This document shows positions 34,967 through 43,921 of a stretch of DNA of 64,000 nucleotides, in pieces. The notes under the pieces were generated by a model, which was not told where the DNA came from, did not search any database, and saw only the letters and a program-made list of their open reading frames with translations. This DNA is from MGBC163016 sp964631345 (GTDB lineage: Bacteria > Actinomycetota > Coriobacteriia > Coriobacteriales > Eggerthellaceae). The stretch lies in contig CAZVWE010000004.1 in the NCBI GenBank assembly GCA_964631345.1, positions 62,001 through 126,000 of the forward strand, given 5' to 3'. Positions within the stretch are counted from its first letter, which is position 1. Every line of letters starts with the position of its first letter. Made by a program: the position numbers and the translations under genes.

Positions 34967-37447
34967 CTACACCAACTTTCCGAATTTCTCGCCGAATGCA
35001 GCCATGTCGACGTCGTAACTTTCCTTTAGAGGGACAACATTGCAGCATGCACTCTTGTATGGTGCGCCTAGTCCCAACGCATTGTTGTGGTGCTCAGGGA
35101 TAAGATCGTTGCAATTTGATTGCCACACACCATAAAGGCTTGGCTCACTACCATCTTGCTCCGGGAACCACCAACCATGGTCAACTTCCACATGGCCTTC
35201 ATGAACAGTTTGCATAACACGTGCTTTGAACTTTGCACTGCCAAACATGTTAGAGATCTCACACCACTGGCCATCTGATACGCCAATACGTTCAGCGTCT
35301 TTTGGATTGATCTCGATCATCGGATTTGGGTCAATCTCACGAAGAATTGCAACCTGTCTGTGCTCTGAGTGGAATGATGAATAACGACGATGCCCTGTTG
35401 ACATGATAAATGGATACTTCTTAATGATCTCCTCATGAGGCAAGTCGCGCTCATGCCATTTTGCATCAAGTTCTTCAGAAACTAGCGGATTACGTGGAAT
35501 GTTCAGATCATCCGCGTTCTTTTCAGGAATACGTGGAGACAAGTCAGGTTCATAGTAGTAAGGCAGAGGATCCATTCCGTTGTTTGCGAATGCGGATGAC
35601 CAAAGCTCAACACGACCTGTTGGTGTTAGGAATCCTGGTTGTCCATCTGGGCGAAGTTTACCGGTCTCGTACTTTTTGTAATAGACCTTCCTCTTGAACT
35701 TCACGAGGTCACGAACCTCATTAAACACATGACGTCCCTCAAGACGATTCTTCTCCAGGTAAGCGTGATACTCAGGGTACTTTTCATGTGCAAATTGAGC
35801 TTTTGGATCATCTGGGAACATCTTTGCCATACGCTCTGCAAATAGGCAGTAAATCTCAAGGTCAGATTTAGCCTCACCTACAGTAATAGCTTTGTTGCCA
35901 ATACCTGTTGTAATTGAAGCTGCACCATAATGTGTACGGTTTACACCATCATGTTCTGCCACAGTTGAAAGCGGTAAAAATACATCGCATACAGCCTGAA
36001 TTGTTGGAGTTATAAAGCAGTCGGTGCCAAATGCAAAGTCAATTGAGCGCTGGAACGCTTTATGCCAACGAGAAGGCTCTGCAGAATTAGTAGGTGCAAG
36101 TAAGTTCGTATTTGCAATCCAAGCCATACGAACCGGATATGGCTCATCTGTCTCAAGAGTATCAAGCATACAGTCTGCCTGGCATCCTGTGATCTGGTTG
36201 CAATAAAGCGGATACTTATCCATGCCGATGCACTTGTCACGCTCTTCATCAGTCATCTGATACCAACCCTCAGTAATGAATGCACGAGTGTCAGTATTGT
36301 GCTCAGACTGCCCTTCTGCTGCACTTCCTGTTAAGTCTTCTGGCATAGAAAGGTCTGCAACGATGTTTCCACCAGGAACATCTAAGTTCCCACACATGCA
36401 TATCATCGCAAGCACGCATTGTCCTGCCTGCATACCGTTGGTGTTTTGGTCAAATGCAAGGCCCCAAGCAATTGAAGCTGGTTTTGCATTTGCATACATA
36501 CGAGCAACGGTGTAGATATCCTCAACCGGAACTTCGCAAATTCTAGCTGCATCCTCAGGTGCCATATAAGCTACGCGCTCTGCGAACTCGTCGAATCCAT
36601 AAGTCCATTTCTCAACGAACTCGTGATCATATAAATCCTCTTTGATGATGATGTTGCACATAGCCATCGCAAGCGCTGCGTCGGTACCGTTGCGAAGACG
36701 AAGCTGCAATACTGAACGGGTTGCAAGCCAGTTCACACGAGGGTCAATTGTCACAAGCTTTGCACCGCGCTTCATAAGATCGATCACAGCATGGCCAAAC
36801 ATACCGTCAGGATTAGATGCAAGCGGCATCTTTCCCCAAAGAATCATAAGCTCTGGCACACAAAACTCCGGGTCATCATATCCACCCTCAAGACCACCTG
36901 CATAGTCAAGCTCTGGATAAAGTGCTCCCAAAACCATTTGAGATGACATCATACGCGGCTGATAGCAAGCATAGCCCGACTGTGTATATGCGAGATTTGG
37001 TGTACGGAATATTGAAAGCTGGAAGTCTTGAGACAACATGCCGTCACGACCAGTTCCAACGAAAATTGCAAACGTCTCGCGACCATATTCATCAGTTAAT
37101 CTCTTCCAGTTGTCCATGATGATGTCCAGTGCCTCATCCCATGAACATCTCTCCCATGCATTCGCATCTCCGCGCTTGTCCTTATCGCGCTTCTGCGGAT
37201 AAATCACACGCGTAGGGTTGTAAATGTAGTCTTTAAGCGCAACGCATCTTGGGCATAGACGACCTTTAGTAACTGGGTCATTTTCGTCTCCCTCTACGTG
37301 GTCAAGACGACCATCTTTATCCACGTAGATCTTGATGCCGCATCCAACTGGATGACATCCTGGAGGTGACCACACAGACGAACGCACTACTGTGAAATCA
37401 CCATCTTGGAACTTCCACGGTTTACCTAAATCGTTCTTGAACTCCAT
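34967..37447 (-). CDS. Molybdopterin oxidoreductase catalytic subunit 1 (catechol-dehydroxylase/acetylene-hydratase-like)
   Basis: The 826-residue catalytic subunit belongs to the bis-MGD DMSO-reductase superfamily. The N-terminus has an FS0 [4Fe-4S] region with Cys31, Cys36, Cys65 and Cys68 (SPPGCHPVGCG and GRLCPRC). Next are the domains with WGKMPLASNPDGMFGHAV, KLVTIDPRVNWLATRS and the final aspartate-decarboxylase-like domain with FHSEHRQVA. Cys161 (SGYACYQPRM) aligns with the molybdenum ligand position. No Tat signal, so cytoplasmic. GAGGAAG precedes ATG. Flanked by MFS genes. By family it could be a catechol dehydroxylase or another reductase; substrate unknown. Confidence 0.9.
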   Translation of the reverse strand: MEFKNDLGKPWKFQDGDFTVVRSSVWSPPGCHPVGCGIKIYVDKDGRLDHVEGDENDPVTKGRLCPRCVALKDYIYNPTRVIYPQKRDKDKRGDANAWERCSWDEALDIIMDNWKRLTDEYGRETFAIFVGTGRDGMLSQDFQLSIFRTPNLAYTQSGYACYQPRMMSSQMVLGALYPELDYAGGLEGGYDDPEFCVPELMILWGKMPLASNPDGMFGHAVIDLMKRGAKLVTIDPRVNWLATRSVLQLRLRNGTDAALAMAMCNIIIKEDLYDHEFVEKWTYGFDEFAERVAYMAPEDAARICEVPVEDIYTVARMYANAKPASIAWGLAFDQNTNGMQAGQCVLAMICMCGNLDVPGGNIVADLSMPEDLTGSAAEGQSEHNTDTRAFITEGWYQMTDEERDKCIGMDKYPLYCNQITGCQADCMLDTLETDEPYPVRMAWIANTNLLAPTNSAEPSRWHKAFQRSIDFAFGTDCFITPTIQAVCDVFLPLSTVAEHDGVNRTHYGAASITTGIGNKAITVGEAKSDLEIYCLFAERMAKMFPDDPKAQFAHEKYPEYHAYLEKNRLEGRHVFNEVRDLVKFKRKVYYKKYETGKLRPDGQPGFLTPTGRVELWSSAFANNGMDPLPYYYEPDLSPRIPEKNADDLNIPRNPLVSEELDAKWHERDLPHEEIIKKYPFIMSTGHRRYSSFHSEHRQVAILREIDPNPMIEINPKDAERIGVSDGQWCEISNMFGSAKFKARVMQTVHEGHVEVDHGWWFPEQDGSEPSLYGVWQSNCNDLIPEHHNNALGLGAPYKSACCNVVPLKESYDVDMAAFGEKFGKLV

Positions 37448-37500
37448 CTGCTTCCTCTCTTTCTTTTCCTCTTGTTTTCTATTTCTAAGGAAGTGAATAG

Positions 37501-38748
37501 TTAATTGATTGCACTTTGAGCATCACGACGTTTGATAACGAATAACAATGCGACAGAGCCTGCAATGAGGACACAGCCAACACATATCAACAGACCAGTG
37601 CATGCACCCCATCCAGCACTAGATACAATCACGCCCACAATTCCGAATAAAATTCCACCAACACACTGACCACAACTCATAAGTGATGATGAGATACCTG
37701 CAAGTTCAGGTCGTGGCGCAATCTCTGCAACCATCGTGAAGAAAATGGCAGGAACAATTCCATTTGAAAGGCCAAAGAGAACTAGCCATGGGATAAGCAT
37801 GCCTTCACCAATTGTGTAAGCCATTGAGAACGCAATACCAAGCACTACGGATGCGCCAACAAGAATTGCTAAACGAGCGCCGTTTTTAGTAACAGCGTTG
37901 AGTACTATGCCGATTCCAATACCACCAACTACAACTGCGATATTGGCAATGTTCATCATTCCATTTGCACCAAGTTGATCCATTCCCATTGTTTGCACCA
38001 TATAAAGCGTCTCAAAGTTCATAACGCATGCAGTACCAAGTGAGAATGCGGCAAAAGCTATCATCGAAATCCAGCAAGATAAGCTCTTAAATCCTTCTGA
38101 CATTTTTGGCTTTGGAGCTTCCGGGTCAGCTTCTTCTAGATAAGAAACTTTAGGATCACGAATTGCCACGATCCAAAGAATGGTCACAATCGCAAGAAGC
38201 ACGACAACGAACCAAAATACGTTGTGATAGCTTGTTGGGTCATCTACGTTAAAGAAGAATCCAGATGTACCCATAATAAACATGGAACCCAATGGAACCC
38301 ATACTGAAAAGATTCCCATTGGAACGCCACGTTTTGATGGCGGGAACCACTCAGAGATAAGCACTGGAACAGTTGATCCGATGCATGCATATCCAACGCC
38401 TTCAATAAGACGTCCTATCATCAAAATAGTTACATCAGTTGCAAATGCGCTGATAACTGCACCAACTGTGGCACATACCAAAACTAAAGTTGTGGCTTTG
38501 CGAGCGCCAAATTTCATGATTACGGCTGCTACAACAAATGTCATAACCAAACCTACATAGCCGTTTAATGACATGATGTTGGCTGCCATGCCGGCGTCTA
38601 TTCCTAAAGCAGGAATAACCAGCGACATAGTTGCCGGTAGTTTGTTGCAGTTAACTGAAATCAGAATTGAGGCAATAACAGCCACACAGGCGACGATCCA
38701 TGCGCGTCCCGATTGGAAGACCTCGGCCTGCTTCTCTTCTTTCGTCAT
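37501..38748 (-). CDS. MFS transporter upstream of molybdenum enzyme 1
   Basis: A 415-residue MFS carrier of the ACS/NarK-like architecture: PATMSLVIPALGIDAGMAANI in helix 2, LIEGVGYACIGSTVPVLISEWFPP in helix 4/5 and GVPMGIFSVWVPLG. The start at 38748 has an AAGGTAGG-type site; upstream in-frame starts are not supported. It is the first gene of the minus-strand operon and is divergent from a TetR-like regulator. It is followed after 53 nt by molybdenum enzyme 1, suggesting substrate import. Confidence 0.87.
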   Translation of the reverse strand: MTKEEKQAEVFQSGRAWIVACVAVIASILISVNCNKLPATMSLVIPALGIDAGMAANIMSLNGYVGLVMTFVVAAVIMKFGARKATTLVLVCATVGAVISAFATDVTILMIGRLIEGVGYACIGSTVPVLISEWFPPSKRGVPMGIFSVWVPLGSMFIMGTSGFFFNVDDPTSYHNVFWFVVVLLAIVTILWIVAIRDPKVSYLEEADPEAPKPKMSEGFKSLSCWISMIAFAAFSLGTACVMNFETLYMVQTMGMDQLGANGMMNIANIAVVVGGIGIGIVLNAVTKNGARLAILVGASVVLGIAFSMAYTIGEGMLIPWLVLFGLSNGIVPAIFFTMVAEIAPRPELAGISSSLMSCGQCVGGILFGIVGVIVSSAGWGACTGLLICVGCVLIAGSVALLFVIKRRDAQSAIN

Positions 38749-39074
38749 GATGCCTACCTTCTCCTTCCTTTTATCGATATGCCTTGCCACGATTTGGTAA
38801 AGCACATCCAGACTTTCTTTCGAGGGGTCAAAAACGCACAAGTCCTTAAGCCTTATAAAAGCTTAATATTTCGAAAATGCGGTTTTCTTTGTGATTGTGT
38901 CGCTCCCTCAAACGACACCGCGAATATAGTCCCTTTGAGGTATCACATTCAAGAAACACCTGAATTTATGAGTTTCTAAACGTTGTACAAAATGAGCGAA
39001 ATGTCCAACTTCAATGGATAATTCACCAATTCCGTACTAATATCTTTTCATGACCGGAAGATAAGGGAAGCTGA
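38749..39074. promoter_or_regulatory. Divergent promoter region with candidate TetR operator
   Basis: This gap separates the MFS/molybdenum operon from the TetR-like gene. GTGTCG (38897-38902) and CGACAC (38913-38918) form an inverted repeat with a 10-nt spacer. No other gene is visible. Binding by the adjacent regulator is inferred from position. Confidence 0.4.
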
Positions 39075-39716
39075 ATGGATCAATTGCCCAATATATCTAA
39101 TGAGTATCAAGATGACGGGCGCGATGATGGGCGCATTTATTCACGCAGCTATTTAACAAAAATGCGCATCATTGAAGCGATGAATCACCTTTGCGAAACA
39201 ACAAGCTTTAACAAAATTCATATCTCAGATATTGTTGCGGAATCAGGCGTCAGTCGATCAAACTTCTATCACAATTTCGAAAGTAAAAATGCAGCCGCAA
39301 GCTGGATTAGCATGCAATGCCATAAAGATGGAATCTTTAGAATTGGACGCGACCTTACGTGGTTTGAGGGCCATTTAATCACTACACGTAAGATGACTAA
39401 GTTTCGAAACTTAGTGAATAGTGCAGGCGAATGCACTGACTACGATGGATCGGTTCCATCATTTGTCCGTATGCGACAAATAAACCTACGTGAAACGATA
39501 GAGAACTATCAAGGCATTGAGCTGACCGACTTGCTTGAGTTCCAAATACAAGCTCACCCTCATACTGAGCTTGTGATGGCCACCGAATATCGCGAAGGGA
39601 AGCTTAATTATCCACTGCGAGTATTTTGTGAGTACATGATTAGCTTAACTCCACGAGCCTTATATGAAGCCTTAGAGCACCCAGTCACACGACCGCCCAT
39701 CAACCCTCTCATTTAA
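39075..39716 (+). CDS. TetR/AcrR-like transcriptional regulator
   Basis: A 213-residue protein with an N-terminal TetR helix-turn-helix: MRIIEAMNHLCETTSFNKIHISDIVAESGVSRSNFYHNFESK is the motif region (residues 30-70), with the turn GVSRSNFYHNF. The C-terminal domain is not recognised and probably binds a ligand. It is divergent from the MFS/molybdenum operon at 34.6-38.7 kb and is its likely regulator. AAGGGAAG lies upstream of ATG. Confidence 0.88.
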   Translation: MDQLPNISNEYQDDGRDDGRIYSRSYLTKMRIIEAMNHLCETTSFNKIHISDIVAESGVSRSNFYHNFESKNAAASWISMQCHKDGIFRIGRDLTWFEGHLITTRKMTKFRNLVNSAGECTDYDGSVPSFVRMRQINLRETIENYQGIELTDLLEFQIQAHPHTELVMATEYREGKLNYPLRVFCEYMISLTPRALYEALEHPVTRPPINPLI

Positions 39717-39782
39717 GGCGATAGGTATTCTCCAGAAATATATCTGTTGTTAGGGTGTCCTTATTATGGTTATAGTATCAAC

Positions 39783-39826
39783 GGGGATGTACCATCTACT
39801 GCCTTCATGACAGGCGATACATCCCC
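39783..39826. terminator. Bidirectional hairpin terminator candidate
   Basis: GGGGATGTA and TACATCCCC pair, with an inner GCCT/AGGC stem, between the convergent TetR and old-yellow-enzyme genes. Confidence 0.5.
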
Positions 39827-39858
39827 ATAATAAGATAAGTATTCGGAATGTCTTTTAA

Positions 39859-41778
39859 CTAAATATCAAGTGCAGCAAAGAAGCCTTCACGGATGGCATC
39901 ATTCACAAGCCTTGGCTTTTTGCAATCACCTATTACATAAACATTCGGAATGGCCTCACGGAAACTGTCCACTTCAGACACGCAAGGCTTTAACCCAAGC
40001 GACAAAACTACTGTATCGCAATCTATCAGTTCTTCTTCTCCAGACTTATAGCGAACCTTTGCACCTTCCGGCATACATTCAACAAGCGATGCGCCTTCTA
40101 CAAATTTCACTCCAGCATCATCACAATAGAAAAATGCCTTCATTAAATTCATGCCTTGCTCAGCAGCTAACGCATCACGTGAGCGACGTACCACAACTGT
40201 TACATCATGTCCTCGCCTAGCTAAGTCTAAGGCTGTCTCACAACCTGTAAGACCAGCGCCAACCACTACGACACGCTCACCTGCAAGTGCAGGGTTCATA
40301 TCGACATCAATTGCCTGTAAAACATTCGGAAGATTGACTCCTGGAATATCAGGAACAACAGGCAGGGCACCTAATGACACAATCGCAGTATCAAAGCCCT
40401 CACCCACCAATAAGTCAGGCGTGGCTTCTACTCCTAAGCGAATCTCAATATTCGGATCGCTTTCAGTTTGACGCGCTGCCCATGCAGCATAGTTTTGAAT
40501 ATCGGTCTTTAATTCATTAGCGCCTGCTGTAGCTAAATTACCACCCAAAGAAGCTGCTTTCTCAAAAATTACGGGCTTATGTCCACGCCTTGAAAGCCAT
40601 CTTGCGGCTTCCATTCCCCCAGCACCGCCACCGACAATCGCTACGCGCTTTGGGGCTTCAGAAACAGAAATTTCTGGAATATCTAGTTCACGACCAATCA
40701 AAGGATTAACAGCACAATGCGTAGGAGTTGGAGTTCTTCCAGGACCTCCACCTGTGCAACTATTGCAACGAAGACATGGCCTAATGTCATAGTCACGGCC
40801 ATCGCGCGCCTTCTTTATGCAATCGGGATCCGATATGAATCCACGAATCATCGCTACGACGTCACAGTCCCCTTGAGCTATCGCATCTTCTGCAAGTGGC
40901 AGTGTGTAAGATCCAACAGATGTCACAGGAATTGATACCCGTTTCTTTATGGCTGAGGCAAGAGCGCGATTTGTAGCATGGGGCATATAAGTCCCTTGGA
41001 TCATGTAATCTCCAGCTCGAAGATCATAAAGATTTCCTGCGCTTACATGTAAAAGATCAACATAATCTTGCATACGAACTGCAAATTCTTCCATTTCAGC
41101 TAGCGGAACATTACGCTCTTCATCTAACCGTTCATCCCCACTCATACGCAACTCAATAGCCATGTCTTTGCCAATGGCTTCACGAACAGCTGTAACAACA
41201 TCTTGGGCAAATTTACAGCGGCTATCAAACGAGGATGTACCATATTTGTCCGTACGCTTATTAAAATACGGATTAAAAAACTGATCGATTACATGTCCGT
41301 GTCCCGCATGAACCATCACCATATCAAATCCGGCCAAACGAGCATGACGTGCAGCACGCGCAAATGCATCGATTATGCCCTGCAATTCATCTAGAGAATA
41401 ATCCGCTGGAAGATGTTCTTCATCGCGTAGGTTGAGCTCAATAGATGCAAGCGCATTGTTTCTATGAATTGCTTCAGTTACGTAAGTAAGTCCGTTTACC
41501 ACAAGCGGATCAGAAAGATTGATGGTATATGGACAAATATCAAAGTACTCCTGCGTTACAGGGCTATCACCTATCGTTACAATGCCAGCACCGCTTTGCG
41601 CAAGCGTATTTGTAAATTCGACAAACTCTCTAGTTACCCAACCATCTTTAGAGGCCATGTGATTCTCTGCAGGAGAAACCTCTAGCCTATTCTTAGAAAC
41701 TACAGGGCCAATCTTTAGCGGCTTAAATATATGACTGTACTTACGACCAGTCTCTTTATCTGGTACCGCATTAGGCAT
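39859..41778 (-). CDS. BaiCD/2,4-dienoyl-CoA-reductase-like flavin enzyme
   Basis: A 639-residue enzyme with the 2,4-dienoyl-CoA reductase/BaiCD layout. An FMN TIM barrel of old-yellow-enzyme type (residues about 15-330) shows HAGHGHVIDQFFNPYFNKRTDKYG. A [4Fe-4S] loop CLRCNSCTGG with a fourth Cys follows, then FAD (VAIVGGGAGGMEAARWLSRRGH) and NAD(P)H (VVVVGAGLTGCETALDLARRGH) domains. It should reduce an activated C=C bond. ATG at 41778 has AGGGG upstream and overlaps the DUF169 stop by 8 nt, indicating coupled translation. Third gene of the MFS-DUF169-flavin enzyme operon. Confidence 0.93.
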   Translation of the reverse strand: MPNAVPDKETGRKYSHIFKPLKIGPVVSKNRLEVSPAENHMASKDGWVTREFVEFTNTLAQSGAGIVTIGDSPVTQEYFDICPYTINLSDPLVVNGLTYVTEAIHRNNALASIELNLRDEEHLPADYSLDELQGIIDAFARAARHARLAGFDMVMVHAGHGHVIDQFFNPYFNKRTDKYGTSSFDSRCKFAQDVVTAVREAIGKDMAIELRMSGDERLDEERNVPLAEMEEFAVRMQDYVDLLHVSAGNLYDLRAGDYMIQGTYMPHATNRALASAIKKRVSIPVTSVGSYTLPLAEDAIAQGDCDVVAMIRGFISDPDCIKKARDGRDYDIRPCLRCNSCTGGGPGRTPTPTHCAVNPLIGRELDIPEISVSEAPKRVAIVGGGAGGMEAARWLSRRGHKPVIFEKAASLGGNLATAGANELKTDIQNYAAWAARQTESDPNIEIRLGVEATPDLLVGEGFDTAIVSLGALPVVPDIPGVNLPNVLQAIDVDMNPALAGERVVVVGAGLTGCETALDLARRGHDVTVVVRRSRDALAAEQGMNLMKAFFYCDDAGVKFVEGASLVECMPEGAKVRYKSGEEELIDCDTVVLSLGLKPCVSEVDSFREAIPNVYVIGDCKKPRLVNDAIREGFFAALDI

Positions 41779-42559
41779 TACGTCCCCTATCACTCGGATC
41801 GACTAAGAAATCTTTGTCATGGGCTTTATCGAACTTCTCGTAGTACTTAGCTACCATTTCTTTATCTTTAGGATCATCGCTAAGAGCAGGAATATCCCAT
41901 TCCATTTGCTGAAGCCCTAGGGTAAACGCTGGCATCTTTTGATAAGGAATAGAAATAATATGCAAGCCTTGAGGATATGCACCGATACGCTTCATCCCGA
42001 AATGCATGCCAGTAATAACAAAATTAATTTTTCCTGTCATATATGGATAATTGAACAGCCAATGACACCCTAATACATTGGTGGATTTTGATTCGTACGG
42101 ATCTCCCGTAAGGAAGCTTGATGCACGCATAATGATGTCTGCTTTGTCTGTAGGTGCTACAAAGATTAGAAGATCAGGATCAAAATCAACCTCAATTGCA
42201 GGGCCAAATAATACGAAATTTACCGTGTTCTCTTTAAAGAACTCTATTTCATAATAAAGACGAGCATTGCATGCCTGTTGACTAAAAACTCCATGATGAA
42301 ATCCGACTGCACCGGATTCGGCAAAAGGTTCAATTGGCACAGCACCTAAAACATGCTTTCCCATGCAGACCTCATTTGCCGCTTCAATATAATAGGTCTC
42401 CCCTGTTTCTTGAACATCTTTAATGCAAGCACATAATGGCTTTTGGACATCTTTTAATTGATAACCAGCTGGCCTATTGAAGCAAAACTTCACGGCAACT
42501 GGACAGTATTCCAAATCAAGCTTTGCAAGTAATTCTTTAGTTTTCGAGTCGAGTTTCAT
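41771..42559 (-). CDS. DUF169-family protein
   Basis: A 262-residue DUF169 protein. Typical features are the opening LDLEYCPVAVKFCFNRP, a Cys-rich CACIKDVQETGE, VCMGKHVLGA with the repeated Cys/His spacing, and the GCHWLFNYPYMTGKINFVITG block near the end. The family function is unknown; cysteine and His placement suggests metal or cluster binding. It overlaps the MFS stop by 23 nt upstream and the flavin-enzyme start by 8 nt downstream, so the three genes form a translationally coupled unit. Confidence 0.85.
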   Translation of the reverse strand: MKLDSKTKELLAKLDLEYCPVAVKFCFNRPAGYQLKDVQKPLCACIKDVQETGETYYIEAANEVCMGKHVLGAVPIEPFAESGAVGFHHGVFSQQACNARLYYEIEFFKENTVNFVLFGPAIEVDFDPDLLIFVAPTDKADIIMRASSFLTGDPYESKSTNVLGCHWLFNYPYMTGKINFVITGMHFGMKRIGAYPQGLHIISIPYQKMPAFTLGLQQMEWDIPALSDDPKDKEMVAKYYEKFDKAHDKDFLVDPSDRGRNA

Positions 42560-43796
42560 GATTTATCCAATCCCTAAAATAATGTTGCAACGGTTTTAAT
42601 GCAAGAAAAATTACAAGTGCAATCAATATCACAAGCGCATTGAAGACATACATCGCCACAGAACCTCCCGCTTGCAAAATTGCACCACCTAATGCAGGAC
42701 CTAGTCCCATCCCAAGATCAGGAAGAATAAAAAATGTGTTAGCTGCACGCCCTAATTGATCAGATGAAACACCGCGAACTGATTCAGCCTGTATAACAGC
42801 ATAAGCAGGACCTTGCCCAAGTCCCATACATAGTCCACCCACAGCAACACCTGCAACGGATGGAACAAAAGCAACAGACAACATCCCAAGAATAGCAATA
42901 ATCATCAAAGGTGGAGCCACAACGCGAACTCCCCATGCATCACATGCACGGCCCGCAATTGGACGTGCACATAAATTAGCTATGGCGTATATTCCAAAGT
43001 AAACAGAAACAGCATTAACGCCTATGTTTTGCATTTCACAGGTCAATAAAAGAAAACAAGACGTGATGCCTTGCGATGTGATGACAAAGCCTGCAATCAC
43101 TGAAAACGGAATCGCGGGAATATAGCAAAATGAACTAAGCGAAAATTTCTTACGCTTAAGTTTCTCGCAATCAGCACAATTGTCTTTATGGGTTTCAGCA
43201 TCTTCCCTTTTACGCCGACTTTCCGCACCACGAGGCACTCTAAAAAAGAGACTTAAGACAAACGCTGCAGCAAGAGCAATGCCTGCTAAAGTAAAAGATG
43301 TTGAATAACCAAAAGTCACACCAAGCTGTGATCCAACACCAGGGCCTACTGCAAGAGCGATTGTGTAGGCAAGACCCATCCAGCCCACACCGCTTCCTGT
43401 ATATTTTGCAGGAACAACTAAAGGCACAAGTGAAATGACAATGGCTGATTTAAATGCGAAAGCAATACCCTGTATCACCAAGAAGAAACCCATGACAACA
43501 ACAGACGGTGCAAACGCACACCCAAAAGCTCCTATAGCAAAAGTCCCACTTGACGCAATAAGTAAAGTTTTTTTACTGAGCTTGTCAGAAATCGCCCCAC
43601 TCATAGGACGCACTATTAAGGCTGTAGTGGCAAGCAGGCCAGCTAAAAAACCTGCCAAAGAAACACTTGCTCCCAGGACTATTGAGTAATTAGAAACAAG
43701 CGGCCGCATAATATATTCGCCCATCTGAAGTAACCCTTCGATGAGCAATAACATTACGAACCAACGATTCCAAAGTCTCGTAGGTTCCAAGGCCAC
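42537..43796 (-). CDS. MFS transporter of the DUF169/flavin-enzyme operon
   Basis: A 419-residue MFS protein, first gene of a three-gene unit. It shows LLATTALIVRPMSGAISDKLSKK (motif A) and YTGSGVGWMGLAYTIALAVGPGVGSQLG (motif C). AAGGAG lies upstream; the start is GTG at 43796 or TTG at 43790. It likely imports the compound reduced by the old-yellow-enzyme or exports its product. A middle-loop segment (residues about 195-220) is rich in Lys, Arg and Cys. Confidence 0.87.
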   Translation of the reverse strand: MALEPTRLWNRWFVMLLLIEGLLQMGEYIMRPLVSNYSIVLGASVSLAGFLAGLLATTALIVRPMSGAISDKLSKKTLLIASSGTFAIGAFGCAFAPSVVVMGFFLVIQGIAFAFKSAIVISLVPLVVPAKYTGSGVGWMGLAYTIALAVGPGVGSQLGVTFGYSTSFTLAGIALAAAFVLSLFFRVPRGAESRRKREDAETHKDNCADCEKLKRKKFSLSSFCYIPAIPFSVIAGFVITSQGITSCFLLLTCEMQNIGVNAVSVYFGIYAIANLCARPIAGRACDAWGVRVVAPPLMIIAILGMLSVAFVPSVAGVAVGGLCMGLGQGPAYAVIQAESVRGVSSDQLGRAANTFFILPDLGMGLGPALGGAILQAGGSVAMYVFNALVILIALVIFLALKPLQHYFRDWINHETRLEN

Positions 43797-43858
43797 ATCT
43801 CCTTACAAATCCATTCAAACCATCAAACACACAACGCGAATTGACCCCAATAAAAGAA

Positions 43859-43904
43859 CAAGGACATGCTCACTATGAATCAGAGATTCCAGAGCATGCC
43901 CTTG
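43859..43904 (-). terminator. Rho-independent-like terminator after MFS
   Basis: CAAGGACATGCTC and GAGCATGCCCTTG pair over 13 bp with one mismatch. On the minus strand TTCTTTTATT follows, so it ends the molybdenum-enzyme 2 transcript. Confidence 0.65.
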
Positions 43905-43921
43905 CTTTGAAACTAGAACTC

